64,000 bases of DNA from Lanius collurio (taxonomy: Eukaryota; Chordata; Aves; Passeriformes; Laniidae), in the NCBI GenBank assembly GCA_020086605.1, contig JACBWW010000090.1:916768-980767 (forward strand), read 5' to 3'. The notes under the pieces are model-generated. The model had not been told where the DNA came from, searched no databases, and saw only the letters and a program-made list of their open reading frames with translations. The translations under genes were made by a program, and so were the position numbers. Position 1 is the stretch's first letter. Every line of letters starts with the position of its first letter. Positions 37,801-52,800 of this stretch are shown piece by piece.

Positions 37801-40800
37801 TATTCAGCTTGAGCCCTTCCTCAAGAGTTAAGAATTGAGGCTTGGAATGTAGTTTGGGCTACCGAGGCAGACAGAGCAGTGCTTTCCTCAAATTACAGAG
37901 AACAGACCCTGACTCCAGCTCACACTGCTCCAAAATGTTTAAATGGGTAAAGTAACAGTTCACCAACAGATGAAGAAAATTAAGAAACACACGGATTTCA
38001 GAAATTTGAACATACAGTCTGTATACACAGACTACACGGTAAACTCATGCCATTATACTGGAGTATTCTTGGTAATCAGACCTCTGGAAAAAGTTTAACA
38101 GAATCAGAACTGAAGTATTTAACAGATGGACTTTAATAATGTTTAAAACAGATTACCTTTTCATTATCAGTAGTTACAGTCAACATTCCAATCTAGAACA
38201 AGGAAGAAAATACACTTAACGAGAACTGCAAAAAAATAGATATATTTGTATTTATATATAGCTGCATTTTGGTTTCAGTCACAGAAGGACTTTAAATTTA
38301 AACAATCTTGAAGCAGTTCAAACTGAAACAAATTTAAGTACTTCCACCTGTAACATAAACAAGACTGGTTATATGAATGCCTTGAACAGAATTAAACTTG
38401 ACACCAACTCTCAAAAATTTATCTCCTGTCTTATGATGTACACAGGGAAAAGGCAATAAAAGCAACAAGATGCAGCTGGGCTTTATGGTTATGCAACTGC
38501 TTGATCATATGAAACTAATTCACAGCCATGTTAGCACACTGAAACATTACTTGTCATGTTTAAGAGGAAGGAAAGTCAACCTGGATTTCTTGAATACCTT
38601 CCAAACTCCTTCCTTTCCACTCTGACTGGTAAGCACTGACAAAACTCTACAGGAGACAATGTGTATAGCAATACCCAGTTTAATGAAAAGAATATCTTCA
38701 TCGAGAATAAAAGGGGTTTTTTTCCCCTTGATCTCAACAGGACTAGACATTTATGTTTATGGGAAATATCCATACAATATGTTGACCTGTAAGCAGCCTT
38801 ATTCTCAAACTCCTAAGGATTCAAATAGAGCATCAAAACTGTAAGATGACAGTTTACTTCAAAACTGGGGATTTCAAAGCAATCCAGTGGTTATTTTTAT
38901 CCTGGAGCAGGAAAGTGGGAAAGACCAAAAAAAAAAGAGTATTCTATTGAATGCTGAGTTGAGTAGATTTATTATTTCTTACAGATGACATTTCTGTTAA
39001 TACCACTGTGCCACTTCAGAAGTGGAATTCAGGGGAAAGGCCAACTCATTTTAAATATGTGTAGTAAACAGGAAAAAGCCATTTACCAACACAGAAGAGC
39101 AGGGAGAGAATGCATGCTACATTCAAATGCAATTGCTGAACCCAACTGACCCTAGTAAGTCTTCAAACCCTTTTACAAACACTACCTACCTACTTCCATT
39201 TGCTTTAACATACCTAGAGATGAACAAAAGCATTAGAAACACAGGCCCAACCCGAAATATAAACCACTTGCAAGGTTTCCAAGTTACTGACAAATCTAGA
39301 GGTTAAGCACCTATTATTTCCCTCTCAGTTACAGAAGTACAGAACCACAACAATATCACCACAATACAAGAGACACTGAACAAAGTCTCAAAAGCCAAGA
39401 AGTGCCAAACTCTGCAGAAAGTATTTGCAAGCAGCTTTGCAAATACAAGGACCCCAAGAGTGAATGCTTTTGAACACAGCCAAAAGGCTTTCACTTTTAG
39501 TGTTCCACTGATCAAACAGCACTGCTACTAAAGAAAGTGGAATTTTCTCTATTGAAGGGAAAGGTCACTTACCAGACTAGTGCTCTTAATAGGTTCCCTC
39601 AGACTCTTTTCTGTGGTTTCCTTCTTTTGTTCTGCTATATTTGGCACAACGGAATGCTCCTGGATAGTTTCAGTTAAATGTCCACTAAGAGAGTTCTTCA
39701 GTTTTTGATTTTCTTTCTCTAGCTTTATTTTAGCTAGCTGGGCCTCCAACATCCAGTGTTCCTTTTCTTGTTCAAGTTTTGCAATTTTCTCCAAACTCTG
39801 CTGGACCTTTAGAAGGGAGAGTTTACAGTCCAGGTTATTGAACCCAGGGAGGAAAAAAGCCACATAGAGGAAATGTTTGAGGACAGTATTATTTTAAACC
39901 ATTACATAAGTGAGCTAACAAAATGCAGCAGGTAAACTGTTCTGAGTTGTGTGCTTAGCTGTGGTTTTTTATCAAAAATGGCCATGTGATTTAATTAGTT
40001 TGAAACACGCATTACAAAGGTACAGCTCATAAAACTGGCAACATCTTATCCTAATAATCAAAGCAGGGAAGAATTTCATTAAGAACTTGAAAGATGTGTA
40101 CCTGGCACTATCACTACCTTTTCCTATGCTAGAAAAACAAACTCGCCCCTCCCAGCTGTCCCACCTCCTACAGACAGAGCCACCCACTTTGTCCAGGTAA
40201 GAAAACAACTAAGGAACAGAACACATCCAATCACTGCACATTTCTGCTGAAATTCAGTTCACTCCCACTAATACACTTAGAATATTGGCCACTGCAAAAA
40301 AAATCACCCAAGTATTTCCTTTTGTAACAGTTCAATAACAATGAGTCAAAAACAGGCTGAGTATACAAGCTAATAAAGAAGTGTCAGTATTAATTAGCTA
40401 TTCTCATTCATATGAGATGATGGACAAATTGTGTAGATCTTTTAAATACCATGTTACCCACCCTGCATCACCTTCCAGAAAAAAAAAAAAGTAGGCATAC
40501 TTGAAGACAGAAGCTGTAATCTATTACTATAACTGAAAAGAAAAATCACTGCTCTTAACCAGTGCTAATAATTCCTGCATAATCCAAAAGAGGACTTAAA
40601 ACATTTCACAACATAAAAAAATAATGCCTTCCATATTCCTTATTCCTGTCCTTATTTTCCATTTAATTGAATTATTAAAGATTACCTGTCTTCTTGTATT
40701 TCCAAATGAAGATATCAATGGCATAATCCTGGCTCTTATACCTATCTACAGATACATTCTGCAGACAACTCAGCCTGACAAGGGTAAGTCTTACTTTCAA

Positions 40801-43800
40801 AACTCTACAAAACATCTACAGTCCAATTTTAAGATTCAATATATTCATATATACCTACAAATGACCACAGACACAGATATGTGTAGACTCTGACACAACT
40901 TTAGCTTTACAAAATACACTACCATATATGTTAGTACCATGTACACCAGAGTACCTGTTGTGCAAGACCTTCTCTGCTTTCTGTAGAACTCAGGAGAACT
41001 CTCCGATTGGCTAAAGCCTCTTCATAAGGCACTGAATCTGCACAAGGCTGCAGAAGAATCAAAAAAACCCTCTCAATACATATTACACACTAGATCAGAA
41101 CATGTATTCTACTTTTATTTTCTTACTACTTTCCTTACTTTGGTAAAGGGGAAAAAAAAAACATGTTGTAAGTGCTGACCAGGCAGTAGGAAAAAATGGT
41201 TTGAGCTCACAGGAAATACTGCTCCAAAAGGTAAAATTGATTAAAAAGTGCTCAGAAAACTCCAAGTGTTAATTAATGATCAAAGGCATCTTAAGGTCCT
41301 CTTTACAGACAGTGATTTAGTAACAATTGCTAAGCACACCATCACTTAATTGTCAATTTTAATGGAGACACAAGGGAGAGCTGGCAGCATTCAGTTTTTT
41401 GGTTCAGCACATTTTCTCCTTTTCAGCTCCTTTTTCCCCCTATTGCTCTACACTGTCTTCCAGTGAATGCAAGTGTAAGAATATAACAGCATTCACTCCC
41501 TACTCCTGGTGAATACAGGAGGAAATTTAAATAAGCAGCCACCCTTCTCCTTGGAGTCTTGGCACAGAAATAATTATTGGAAATGGGTAATGGCAGAATT
41601 GGCACATACCCTTAGCTCTGAGGGCAACTGTGGTCTCTAAAGTTCTCAGTAGCATTATTGCACTGAGGGTTTCATTTCCTCAGCCAAAAACTGTCATTCA
41701 GAGAATCTCTTCCATTCTAAATACTGCAAATCCTTAGTTTGTATTCTCTTTGGCATAACCAACCACCTACAGAGCTGCACTCTCTGTGCAAGCATGCTGG
41801 CTGAACAAACCTTCTTCAAAGACTTCATGTAAGCAGCTGCCTTCTTCTTGTACTGCAGCATGCACTCAGCTGAGAGAGGGCTGATGAACTCTGCTCCTCC
41901 CTTAGGGCCATAACTCAGCGAGGTGGTAAAGTGATCCAAGTTGTTGCTAAAGAACGAGGCCATCTAAACACATCAAGAGAAGTGGCTTTTTTAATTAAGT
42001 TGACCAGAAAGGTTCTTTGGAGCAATTACTCTTTCAAAAGACAAGTATTCAGTGAAACTGGACTTCATGACAAGACTTTGAAACAAGCTACAGGCTCTTT
42101 CATGTAACTTAGACCTCACTAACACAAAGCATCCTCTTCATAGTATCTGCTTTTATCACTCACTCAGTTGTTATTAACTCATAGCCCGAAAACACTGTAA
42201 GAATCAACCTGACCCTACAGATCATCAATATCAGAGGCACACAGATTTGCTAAATCATTCAGCTATGCTTTTTTTTTTTTTCCTTAAAAACCTGCACAAG
42301 TTAGGGCACCATGTGAAACAAAAACATCCATTACCTTGCCCGCCCCATTTGTTAAAGCAGCAACAGAGGATAAAATACAGTCATTTGTAGTTATGAGTTT
42401 CTGTGTGGCAGTTGGAACATCCTGTTCTAAAGTAGCTTTCTGACTATAGTGCTTGGAAATATCTGGGAAAGGAAAAGCACATTTATGTCAAATTAAGAAT
42501 ACAAAACATTTTGAAAGTCACTCACAAAAGCATCTTAGCCTAAATATATTAATTTCAACAGCACCAAAATTTAAAAAGAATCAAGTATTTATCATGTACG
42601 AACATTCTCAATTTGGCATAATTAAATAAAAAGTAATTGCTTGACTAGTAAACATTTTGCACCTATTTTACAACAGAGTACTATTGCTACAGAATGGAGA
42701 AATCCCAGCTCACCACCACCACAAACAGTAATCTTAAATAGTTCAAAATTAGTTGGGATTGAGGAATAAGAGAAATCAAACATTTTGGAGTATGGGAATG
42801 CAAAACATTAAGCACAGCATTTCTGTTGATAGGCAATGAATTCTACTGACAGTTTTCTTCAGTACTTCTATTTTCTGTATTTACTTTAAAGTGTAAGTTG
42901 GGTTGACTTTGCATTATAGTAAGAATACTAGGAGGTAGAAAGTATTTTAAACTTAAGGTACAAAGCTCTTGTCTTAGGGTCTCATTTTGTTTGAGGTACA
43001 ATTTTTTTTTAAACAGAGACTTTGCAAAATGGGGCCATTCTATTCATGCTATTAGGAAAAAAACCCAATTTTGCTTAAAATTATAAAAGCTTAATGTTTA
43101 AACAGCTGACTAGTAAATATAATAAATCTCTATGGATTATTTTCTCTCCAGGAACAGCTACATGCTACTGAAATTATAGGACATACAGGAACATCAGTTT
43201 TAAAATTCTGAGTTATAACCAAGTATTTCTTCACTGAAAACATAATATATCCATGTGGTTCTGCTAAAAGCAAGGTAAGTCATTTTCCAGAGGAAGTCAA
43301 GTTTCAAAAAGAGCCCAGGCTTCCTCATAAGTTTTAGTTACATACTCATGTTAACAACAGTCATCAACCTAAAAACAGGAAGGAAAAATTCCACTTTGAA
43401 GGCAGGTACTAGGTCAATGCCACATATGTAGGGGAAAATATGTACATTTCACAGCATTCCATTCTGTATGCTAGTTTCAGTAGAGCAATGAAGTTCATAA
43501 TGTAAAGTGATACTGCTCAAAAAAATTGGGAGAGCCACAATTAAATAATCCAGCAACTCTGAAGAACAAAGCTAACAGAACAGAAGAATGAAAATCATGC
43601 ATAAATGTCTAAAACAAGTGGTTAGTAGGTTTAGTTTCTTAGCTGGTGAAGGTAAAACAAACCAGATTTATCACATATGATACATTCAAGAGTAGACATG
43701 TGCTGTGCTAAACAGAAAGAAGCAAAGCTGAAACAAAACAACATTCCCAACTCTCACCTTTTAAAACCTCGTGGAATCCATGAAGACTTGCAGCAATGTT

Positions 43801-46800
43801 TGTAAACACAAAGTTATAATTTGTCCTAAGGAGTCCTTCTGGTCTTGTACCTAAGAGTAACATGTAAGAAGGAAAAGAAAAGCACAACACTAAGATTTGA
43901 CCATGAATGAAAAAAGCTAGCTTTGAAAATAATTTAGTTTCCACCTACTAGAATCATTTGCATGGAGTATGAGTCATAACTCATCCATTTACTTAAATTT
44001 TCCCTTTCAAAATCAAATGTACATACATCCAATTTTGCCAGAGTAAGCAGGTAAAAGACTTTCAAGGTCCCTAGATTCAGATTCCATAAGGATCAATTGG
44101 TTTTGTTCCAAAAACCACACATATAGAAAGACATGTTCACAGCTATAGGAAAGACCATCTGGGCCCTTCTAAAGAGTGAAGACTGAAATAACCTGAAGCT
44201 ATACAATAACCATTTCCTACTGCTATTTACAGGATGCATTTGGAGACAGCTTCCCCACACACATCACACAAAGGCTTTGCACCTCATTTTGTTCACCCAT
44301 TACCATGACAGTTTGTAATAACATTATGAAGACAAAGAGCTGGAAGTGATGATTAGTAATAAAATGTAGTTTATTAACAATTTCATAACTAAGAGATGAC
44401 TAAAGGCACACTGTCAGTCATACTAGAAAAACCCACAGAAAACCAGTCACAGGGTAACCAAGCAAGGCAGAGCTGACACTTACTTGGTAAGGCCAGAAGA
44501 CTGATGTAGGTGTGTAGCTTCTCAAAGACTGCAGTCAACCTTCTCATATCTCTGTGCAGCTCCATATTTCTAGCTCTTAAAGCAGCTGTGCAAAGAGAAG
44601 ACTCACACTCTTCTTCCAAACTAGGAATATATGAATTTTTTTTTTTAAAAGCAAGCAATTGTCTTAAAAAAAAACAAGTTCATGAGTTTTGGAGCAGCTA
44701 AGTGTTCCCTTACCTCCCCAGTCCAAAGCAAAAGCAGACTAGGAATTTGTTTTAGAAAGGTTAGAGGAAGTTAGCAACACATGAAAATTACAGTGTGCAT
44801 CTCCACTCTTAGGTGTTTCTGTCACAAGCCAGGAATGACTTACTCTCACAGCAAGGAACTGATTGCAGCAATTTAAGTTTGAAGACTTTTCCCTCTACTA
44901 CATAAATTCTCTTTTGCTTCCTAAGGAGCATGAGAACAGGTATAAAGGAGGCATAAACCAAGATTTTTCTTCTTCCTTAGTCCAAACCCTCTCTTAAAGC
45001 AGTTCTTTGCACCTATAATTCACTTCCCTTCCATCAACTCAGGAAAAAAGATTTTCACAGCAGAAGGGATGTGCACCTGGCCTGGCCAAGTTTTACTATA
45101 TGCTACATTTACTGAATGATAAATAATGCTCAGAGAAGCTCAAGACATTACCAGTTTCAGTGTATCACACCTGAATAATATCAATGATATTGAATAACAT
45201 TAAGAAATATGATTGAAAGATTCACATATTTTTAAAGTCTCATCTGGGAGCAGGGGGTTAAGGGGCTTTAAAATACATGTTTTTAGTCCTAATGCCTTTA
45301 AAAAAGCCGCGTCCAATGACAAGGTTTAGAAAACAATGTGCAAAAAAAAAAAAAAAAAGAGTTCAGTCTTTTAAGACAGAGCAGAGTCCAAAGTGTTTTA
45401 AAGTTTGACTTAATATTTCAGTTGTAGGTGCTGACAATGCTGCATGCCTGACAGAGTGCCTTTAAATTTGATCTATCAAATGAAAAGTACCTTTTTAATT
45501 GATAAGGAAGAATCTTTCTTAAAAAGCCTAAGTAGGAAGCTAAATGTTCTGAGAAGGCTTTCAATTTCACAGTTGTTTCCTGAAAGGAAAAAACAACAAC
45601 AGGTAAGCGTTTTTGCTGTGTAAAAATCGTCTTGGATGCTGAGAGGAGGAAAACTTACCAGGACTGTGACAGTATCCTCCGTGATGCTCTGGAACAAGTG
45701 CAGCATTCCTTCCTCCAGAGGGCGAACGTACGAAGCGTTTTCATGGAGATACTGTGAGAACTGAGGGCAGACAGGGTTTAAAATGGTGCTTGCTGACCGC
45801 TCGTGTGAACGCTCTCAATTTAACAACCGAACGGGACATTTTGGCAAAGCCCTCGTCACCTTTACCGATGCCTAAGACATCATTAATGAGATACAACAGC
45901 CCAGTGATGTACAGCAACCTCTTCTATACGGTGAAAACACACCTCGAGGGAAAGTGACAAGTACTGGAAATCCCAGCTAAAACCTCACCTGGGGCTTTGC
46001 CACAGCAACCTGGCCCATTTTATCTGCCATGCACAGCACACCAAACCCTCATTTTTTAGTTTTAAATATTCTTGCATTCCTTTCTCAGCTCCATCCAGTT
46101 AAGGCTAGACCCATGCACCATTTGGCCACCAGAATAAACTATCCCACCTTCCTCCCAAAAGTTGTTTGCATCCCAGCCTTGTCCATCAGCACAAACATTT
46201 GCAAAGCTATGCTGTGCAAAGTATGGAAGAACTAAACCCAAGTTCAAACTGACAGTAAGAGATGTGTCTTTATCTGTGACCAGCCCAGTTTTCAACACGA
46301 GCCAATGCACAGCATGAAGCTCCAACTAATCACAGGAGAACTCCTAAAACTAAGACAGGTTTGGGCAATAATCGAACTTTGGCCTCATGGACCTGCCTGA
46401 CTTTGCTAAAAATTACTTAATTAAATCCTACAGCTAATTTTGCCTTCAAAAAAGCAGACCTGAGAACATAATGTGTACTCTTACACACAATCAAAATGTA
46501 ACAACACCGTCAGCTTTCCATTTTGGTACCTCAGTATCACAAAAAGCTTCTTCCACAACTAAATACAGGTAGTCAGAAGCAATCCTGGTTTTTATTTTAC
46601 CCCAAGAAAGACACCTTCACCTTTGATTATTTATACCACAAGAGCAGCTAAAGATCCCAGGCAAAGAGATTACAAGAGATTTTAATTATTCCTTGTATTA
46701 TTACAGTGCAGTAACACAGTGTTAACAAGAAGAATGAGATGGTAAGCTCTCATCCATGCATGCACAAACCTGGATGGAATTAGGGAAAATTCCTAAATCT

Positions 46801-49800
46801 AAGGGGGAAGAAATAAAACATGCAGAATGCTCCTGGCTTGTGTTGCAAGAGAGAGGACTTGAATTATCCAGCATGATGCTGTAGACCCAGCAGAACCCAG
46901 CAATCCAACACTTAAACAGAAAAGGAATACTTGAACCTGGCAGGGAATTGTCCACATCTATTTTGAGTGTTTGGTGGGGAAAATAGCTTGAAAGCACCAG
47001 ACAAGACCTGGAGTTGGGGAAAAATAAATCAGTGCAAGTCTGCTAAGCCACTACCTGACACTTGTTTCATTTTCTCTACCATATTACGGGGAGGTTTTTG
47101 ACCAACTTGGTGGGGTAGCTAAAAAAAAAAAAAAAAAAAAATCACACTGAGAATACTTGCCAAGTAAATAGATAAATTAATCAAAAATACAGGGGCAACT
47201 ACAGTTTCACACAGCAATAGAAGACGTTTCAGTGCTGGAAAGTCACAGCAAAAGCCCTGAGAAGTAGCATGCACTGAGGGAATTAGGTCATGAATACACA
47301 ATGGGGCAGACTACAAGAGACATAATTATGAAAACAAAGCCTGAACTACTGAATCAGAGCCAATTATAAGAAAAGGAAAATGAAATTATGGTTCTGATTA
47401 AGTTGCACATTTCAGCTGTGCAAAACCAACAAAGAAGTGCTAACTAGGAGGTCAGGGAAAAAAAAACCATCTGTGAGAAGTGATGTCTAAGAAAGCTGAT
47501 TTTATTCCCTTAGTGTAAACTGCAGTAGTATCTGAGAACTCAGTCACCACACTGGGCCACATTAAAAAAACCAGACACCACTCCTGCCATAAAATATCTG
47601 AAAGATGACAAAATCACATTGTTTTCACAAGAAGAACACATCATTTTGAGTGCATTTGGTGACAGGAGCAAGAAAATGTTCTCAAATTAGTATCTATGCT
47701 GAATTTCTGCAGAAGAGTATTCTTGACTAGAATAGTTGAAACAATTGAGAAGACAAACAGAATGGGATTTCTCTAGTGGATAACCACCCTCACAAGCGTA
47801 TTTGTTACCTGCAAAGAGATTATAGGAGGTTTTCCAAAGAATAGGAAAGTTTTGTGATAGTTAACATTGACACCACATGCATTGCAGCCATTTGATCGAT
47901 GCAAACCACAATTCATCTCAGTACCTTAAGTCTGAGCCCTACCAACTACTAAACTGAAATCACAGACTGAATCACAAAATACACATTGCAACTTAAATAC
48001 TCACAGATCCCCTTAAACTATGAAGCCAACTCTGACCTTAATGCAACTTGTTCCAAAGCACACATATATACACCCCCAAAAAGATCCTTGTGCACAGTTA
48101 TTTTCAGGATGATACTCTTAAAAAGTGTTTCCATGGAATTGTGTCAAAAGAGATGAGTCAGATTTCTCATATTAAATTCAACATGCTTTACAAACTTGAA
48201 GCTTTGGAACACTTACAGGAAAGAGTAGTAGCCCAAAATTGGATTATGAAGTTGTTTTTTGACAAGGGAAGAGAGTCCAGGTTCTCTCCCTCATAAGCCT
48301 ACCTTCTATGCTTTTTTACCATTACAGCTAAACACTTTAAACACGAGACCACATTCTGTCTCAACATCTCCCATGTCCCAGTGCGTTAACTAAAACAAGC
48401 TCTATTCAGCAGTGCAATATTTGTGCATTATTATTTTAAAACAAGTCAGTTGAACTTTCAACAGATGCACTTCCATTTAGCAATTAAAAAGCAAAGTTTT
48501 GATTTGATAATCATAGTGCTCTTCTAGCAGAGGCACAGGGGAAAAGGATTCTCTGCAGCTACACCTCACCCACATTCAGAGAATTCACTGAGCAGAAAAC
48601 ACTTCTCACCTGGGAGAAGCTGGCTCTCAGGAAACCCACTCACAGCATTCCATGACTAAGATCAATCACTCATGAAAGTCTAACTAATTGAATATACTTG
48701 TACCTGAAGTGTGTAAACTTTACCTTCTGATTTAAGGGTGATACTGTGTCTGTTGCAGAATCAATGGGGAAGATCTGTACCTTCTGCTCAGTGTATGTGT
48801 GGAAGTTCAGGAGAGCTGTTACAAGTTCTTGTACAAAAGCCAGGGCCTGGCCAGCAAGGTCTCGCAGCTTCAGCTGTAAAGACAATTATAAAATGACTGT
48901 ATTTGACATGGATCTATTTAAATATGGAAAAAAAAAAAAATCAACATCTGTTTGGATACAAAAAAAGTCATTGACAGTGATTTCTTTCTTGTTACTCTTT
49001 CAGCCTAAAATACATGGCAGCAATCATGTTTAACTTAATTTGTATTCCCAAACTACAATGCCCCACAGAAGGACACTGCTGTTCTTTGACAACAAAGTAT
49101 CTTTTCATTTCACACAACTGGTGATGCTTTGCCGCGGCTGCGTTTTTCAAACTTGCAGGCCACAAGAACACTTAGAGGTCAGCACAACTACAGAAACCAT
49201 GTCTGAAATTTCCAAAGAACAGCAGACTAATTGCTGACAACAGCTCAACACCTGGTCGCAAGGAAACCTCAATTTAATTAGTAAAAACCAATGATGTTTT
49301 CTCCCAGAATTAAAGGTGTTTGCTTCTCTAACCAGGAACACTCAATTCTTATTCTCCTGGACAGAACTGAGCTGCTGCTCATGAGTAAGGCTGTTCTGTG
49401 GCTTTAGTACAGCAGGAAAGTATCAAAGAAATTAATCCAGAATAGAACATAAATTCAAGAGAGAAGAAAACTATACCCTGTTGTGACTTATGGGAAGAGA
49501 ATAAGATTATAGTGACATTTCAGCCAAGAATAACTTATCCTTCAGAGATGTACTCTTAATGCTTCAATGGACTGTTAAATCAGGTCAATCTTGATTATAG
49601 ATCTGGAATGGTGGCAAGTAATTAAAGAAGTCATTATACTCAGTTTGGGTATGTCAATTAGCTATGCAAGGAAGGAAAACAGACACTATTACTGTTTTGC
49701 TGTCCTTTACACTGCAGCCTGTGCTAATACACCAGCATTTTTCCTCCACTGGCAGTCAGTCATAAAAATCTGTCCTGGAACATTTTCAAGACTGCAGATC

Positions 49801-52800
49801 TTGAGGCTGCCTGACATAGTGCTGGCAGAAAATAGTAAAAGGAGAAACTCCCCATGCAGTTATTCAGATTTTTCTTGGAACTCAGCAGCAGAAACCTGAA
49901 ATTTAAGGCTATTTCCATCACAAAACTGAACAGCAGGTCACCTGTTCTCATAGCAGACATTATTAGGAAAAAGGTCTCTTTATAGGCACTTCTGAAAAAT
50001 GGAGAAAGCAACTATTTTAAATCTTTCTGCAGCAGCATCTGAATGCACTAACTTGAAGGCTTGAGACATACCAGCAAATAGAAGAAAAACCCACAGTGCA
50101 GTAGAGCTCACCCTCAGTGGCAGCTACACAGGAAAATTTCAATTGCATACAGGTTTCTGATTTGCTATTGTAAAAACCCTTACAAATATTCAGCCATTCA
50201 CATAAAACCAATGCTCATTTCTGAATACTGAATGAACAATATTCCCAAGGAATCTCATGAAATTACAGTAGTGAACAGAAACTGTTTGTTTTCCAAAAAT
50301 ATTTAAATGTATAAGGGTTCTTTTGGGGCAATAAGAGGTGCTTTGGCAAGAAGCATCCCACAAAGTGTAAAGGAATCATGCAGAGATCTCAAAGTGACAT
50401 GATTTATTCCCTGAAAGGATTGTGACTAGTGGCAAGTAATGTTAACTAACATGGCATTTTAGTGCACACACCAGTGTGCCATTTACAAATGCATACATTC
50501 TCTGGAGCTCAAGTTATGTGACTGAAGAAGCTCAGTTTGAGGAAAAGGAATTTAGGATACCAAACCTATCTTTTTTTCAGCAAAAGACCTCTGAACTAAC
50601 GCAGTTTTAATCCACTTTTAAAATTAAATGTTCCACTTTCTAGCTTACTGCAGGTGGACCCAGTAAAAGAATATTTCATGTAACTTTAGTAAGACTCCTT
50701 GACAAATGAAAAGTGCAGAGGCTCTGTGGGCAGAAATGCCCTCAGAATACCATAACAGTATTTAGACAGGCTATCTACTGCCATTTCAGGTACTAAAATG
50801 ACTGGTTTTATTTCAGCATCTGTGTAGAAAGTCACACAGAGTCACATGAAACCACAAGAAGGGCTTACCTGATTCCTTCTGTTGTGTAATGGTACATTCA
50901 GAGCATTGTATCGAGTAGACCCTACAGGACAAAAAATGAGTTACTTGCACTTGTTAAATTGGGGGGGGCGGGGGGGTTAAGAGACATTTATTGGCAAATA
51001 GTGATTAAAAAAAAAATTCATTGCAGGGGTATCACAGGTTATGTAAGCAATATTAACTAAAGAGATAGAAACAATTGACTCCAATAAGGTGGGCCTAAAT
51101 ATCCTCACTTAAGAACAGTTTCCTAAGTTTTCACTCAAGAACGGAGGGAAAGCAGTTCAATACTTGCCTCCGATTATAAGTCAAATTTAATCATCTGAAG
51201 ACCCTCAATTTGAAAGATAAGAGCAGACTCCTCTTGCCCAAAGAGCAGTACTCATCACAAACAAGTGCGAAAAAATCTTTTAAAAGAAATCAAACAAAGA
51301 ATTCAAGATTATCTTTAAATTCCAATTGCATTCCAAGGAGGGCCAAGTAAGACTAACATATTTTTAATGGCTTGAACTTTTTTAAAGCTCCTGTATACTT
51401 GCCATGTTTACAATTTAGATTAAGATGTACTCTCCCTGTATTTCAGAATTCTGCTGCAGTCATGAAGGAACTGGAATGATTATTCAGTTACAAGCAGGCA
51501 TTATTTTCAGAGAACAGCTTACAAGGTCTTAGGGATTTGAAAGGGATCACACCCATTCTCAATTCAGTTTAACAACAACTAGTTTAGTTTAAAATTTGCT
51601 CACAAAGGAAACTTACAGTTTCTTATGCCTTTTGTGTCATTCCCATTTGGCTATTAACACATGGGAAGAGGTAGCTATGTTCAGTAGAAAAAAACTGTCC
51701 AAAATTACTGAATCCTACTTCTAACTAAATGTTTCAGAATTTTTTTCCACTCTGGAAATCATGCTTAGCAGTCAGGGAGTCATTTGATTGTTACTGAAAC
51801 TAGCTGCTAGTTACACTTGAAGCCAGCTTCAGAGTCTGTAAGAAGACAGCTGGAATCCACAGCAAACAAACATCTCCTGACTTAAACTAATCTATCACTA
51901 AAGAGATGTTCTCTATTTGCAGTGTTTTCTACTACACAAGCAAAGGCATCATGCAATGGCAGCTGAGCGAGCAGATAAATTATTTTAGCAAAGTTCTTGC
52001 TACAATGATAACCACCTATAAAAAAAGCATGAGCTAAAGAAGCCAGAGAAGTAGAAACAGGCAGCAGATGCCAGGCAAAGTGAGAGGACAGAAGTGAAAA
52101 GAATACCAAATCAAGGCAGCAACACCTTAGCACGATGTGCTGCATGGGAGTCAACATTTCCCAAAGAGATGAGGATCTGGTGTTCCTAAGCCAAGACTCA
52201 TTGGATTGCCAAACCAGTGGAGAACTTGGAACACTCACCCCTGCAGCACCTGCCAGATCAGCTTTTACAGAACTTAAGGCTATTTAAAACATTGTCCTCA
52301 GGTTTTAAATGGAATGAAAAATGCAAAAGCTACCAATGAAATATACAAGAAATCCAAAAGCCTGTTTTCACTTCTCTGCTCCTTCTTCACTGCTTTCAGC
52401 TTTTTCACTATTCCAGATCCTCCTGGTCTTGAAGGGTCCAGAAGAGTCCAGGCAGTGCCTGCCCACCCTTGTGTTCAGCTACTTCGGAAAGCACAGAGTG
52501 CACAGCACTGACCTAGCACATACTAACCCATGCTTGTACCAAAGCCATGCAAAGGCTGAGCACTCCTAACTCCAGGGGATCCTCTGCACTTCAGCTGATC
52601 TAGTAGCAGTTGGAAAGGAAGCAGAAAAACATTGCTTCAGGTAAAAGTCCCAAGGTTCAAAGGGCTTTTTTCCCTTCAGGTAAGAACTACTCTGTGTGTT
52701 CTCTGATCAATGAGAAACCCTGATAGTAATAAGTGCAGACCACTATTGCTGCAATACCTCTGCAGCCACCAGTTTATCCCCACCTTGACTTACTGCAACT

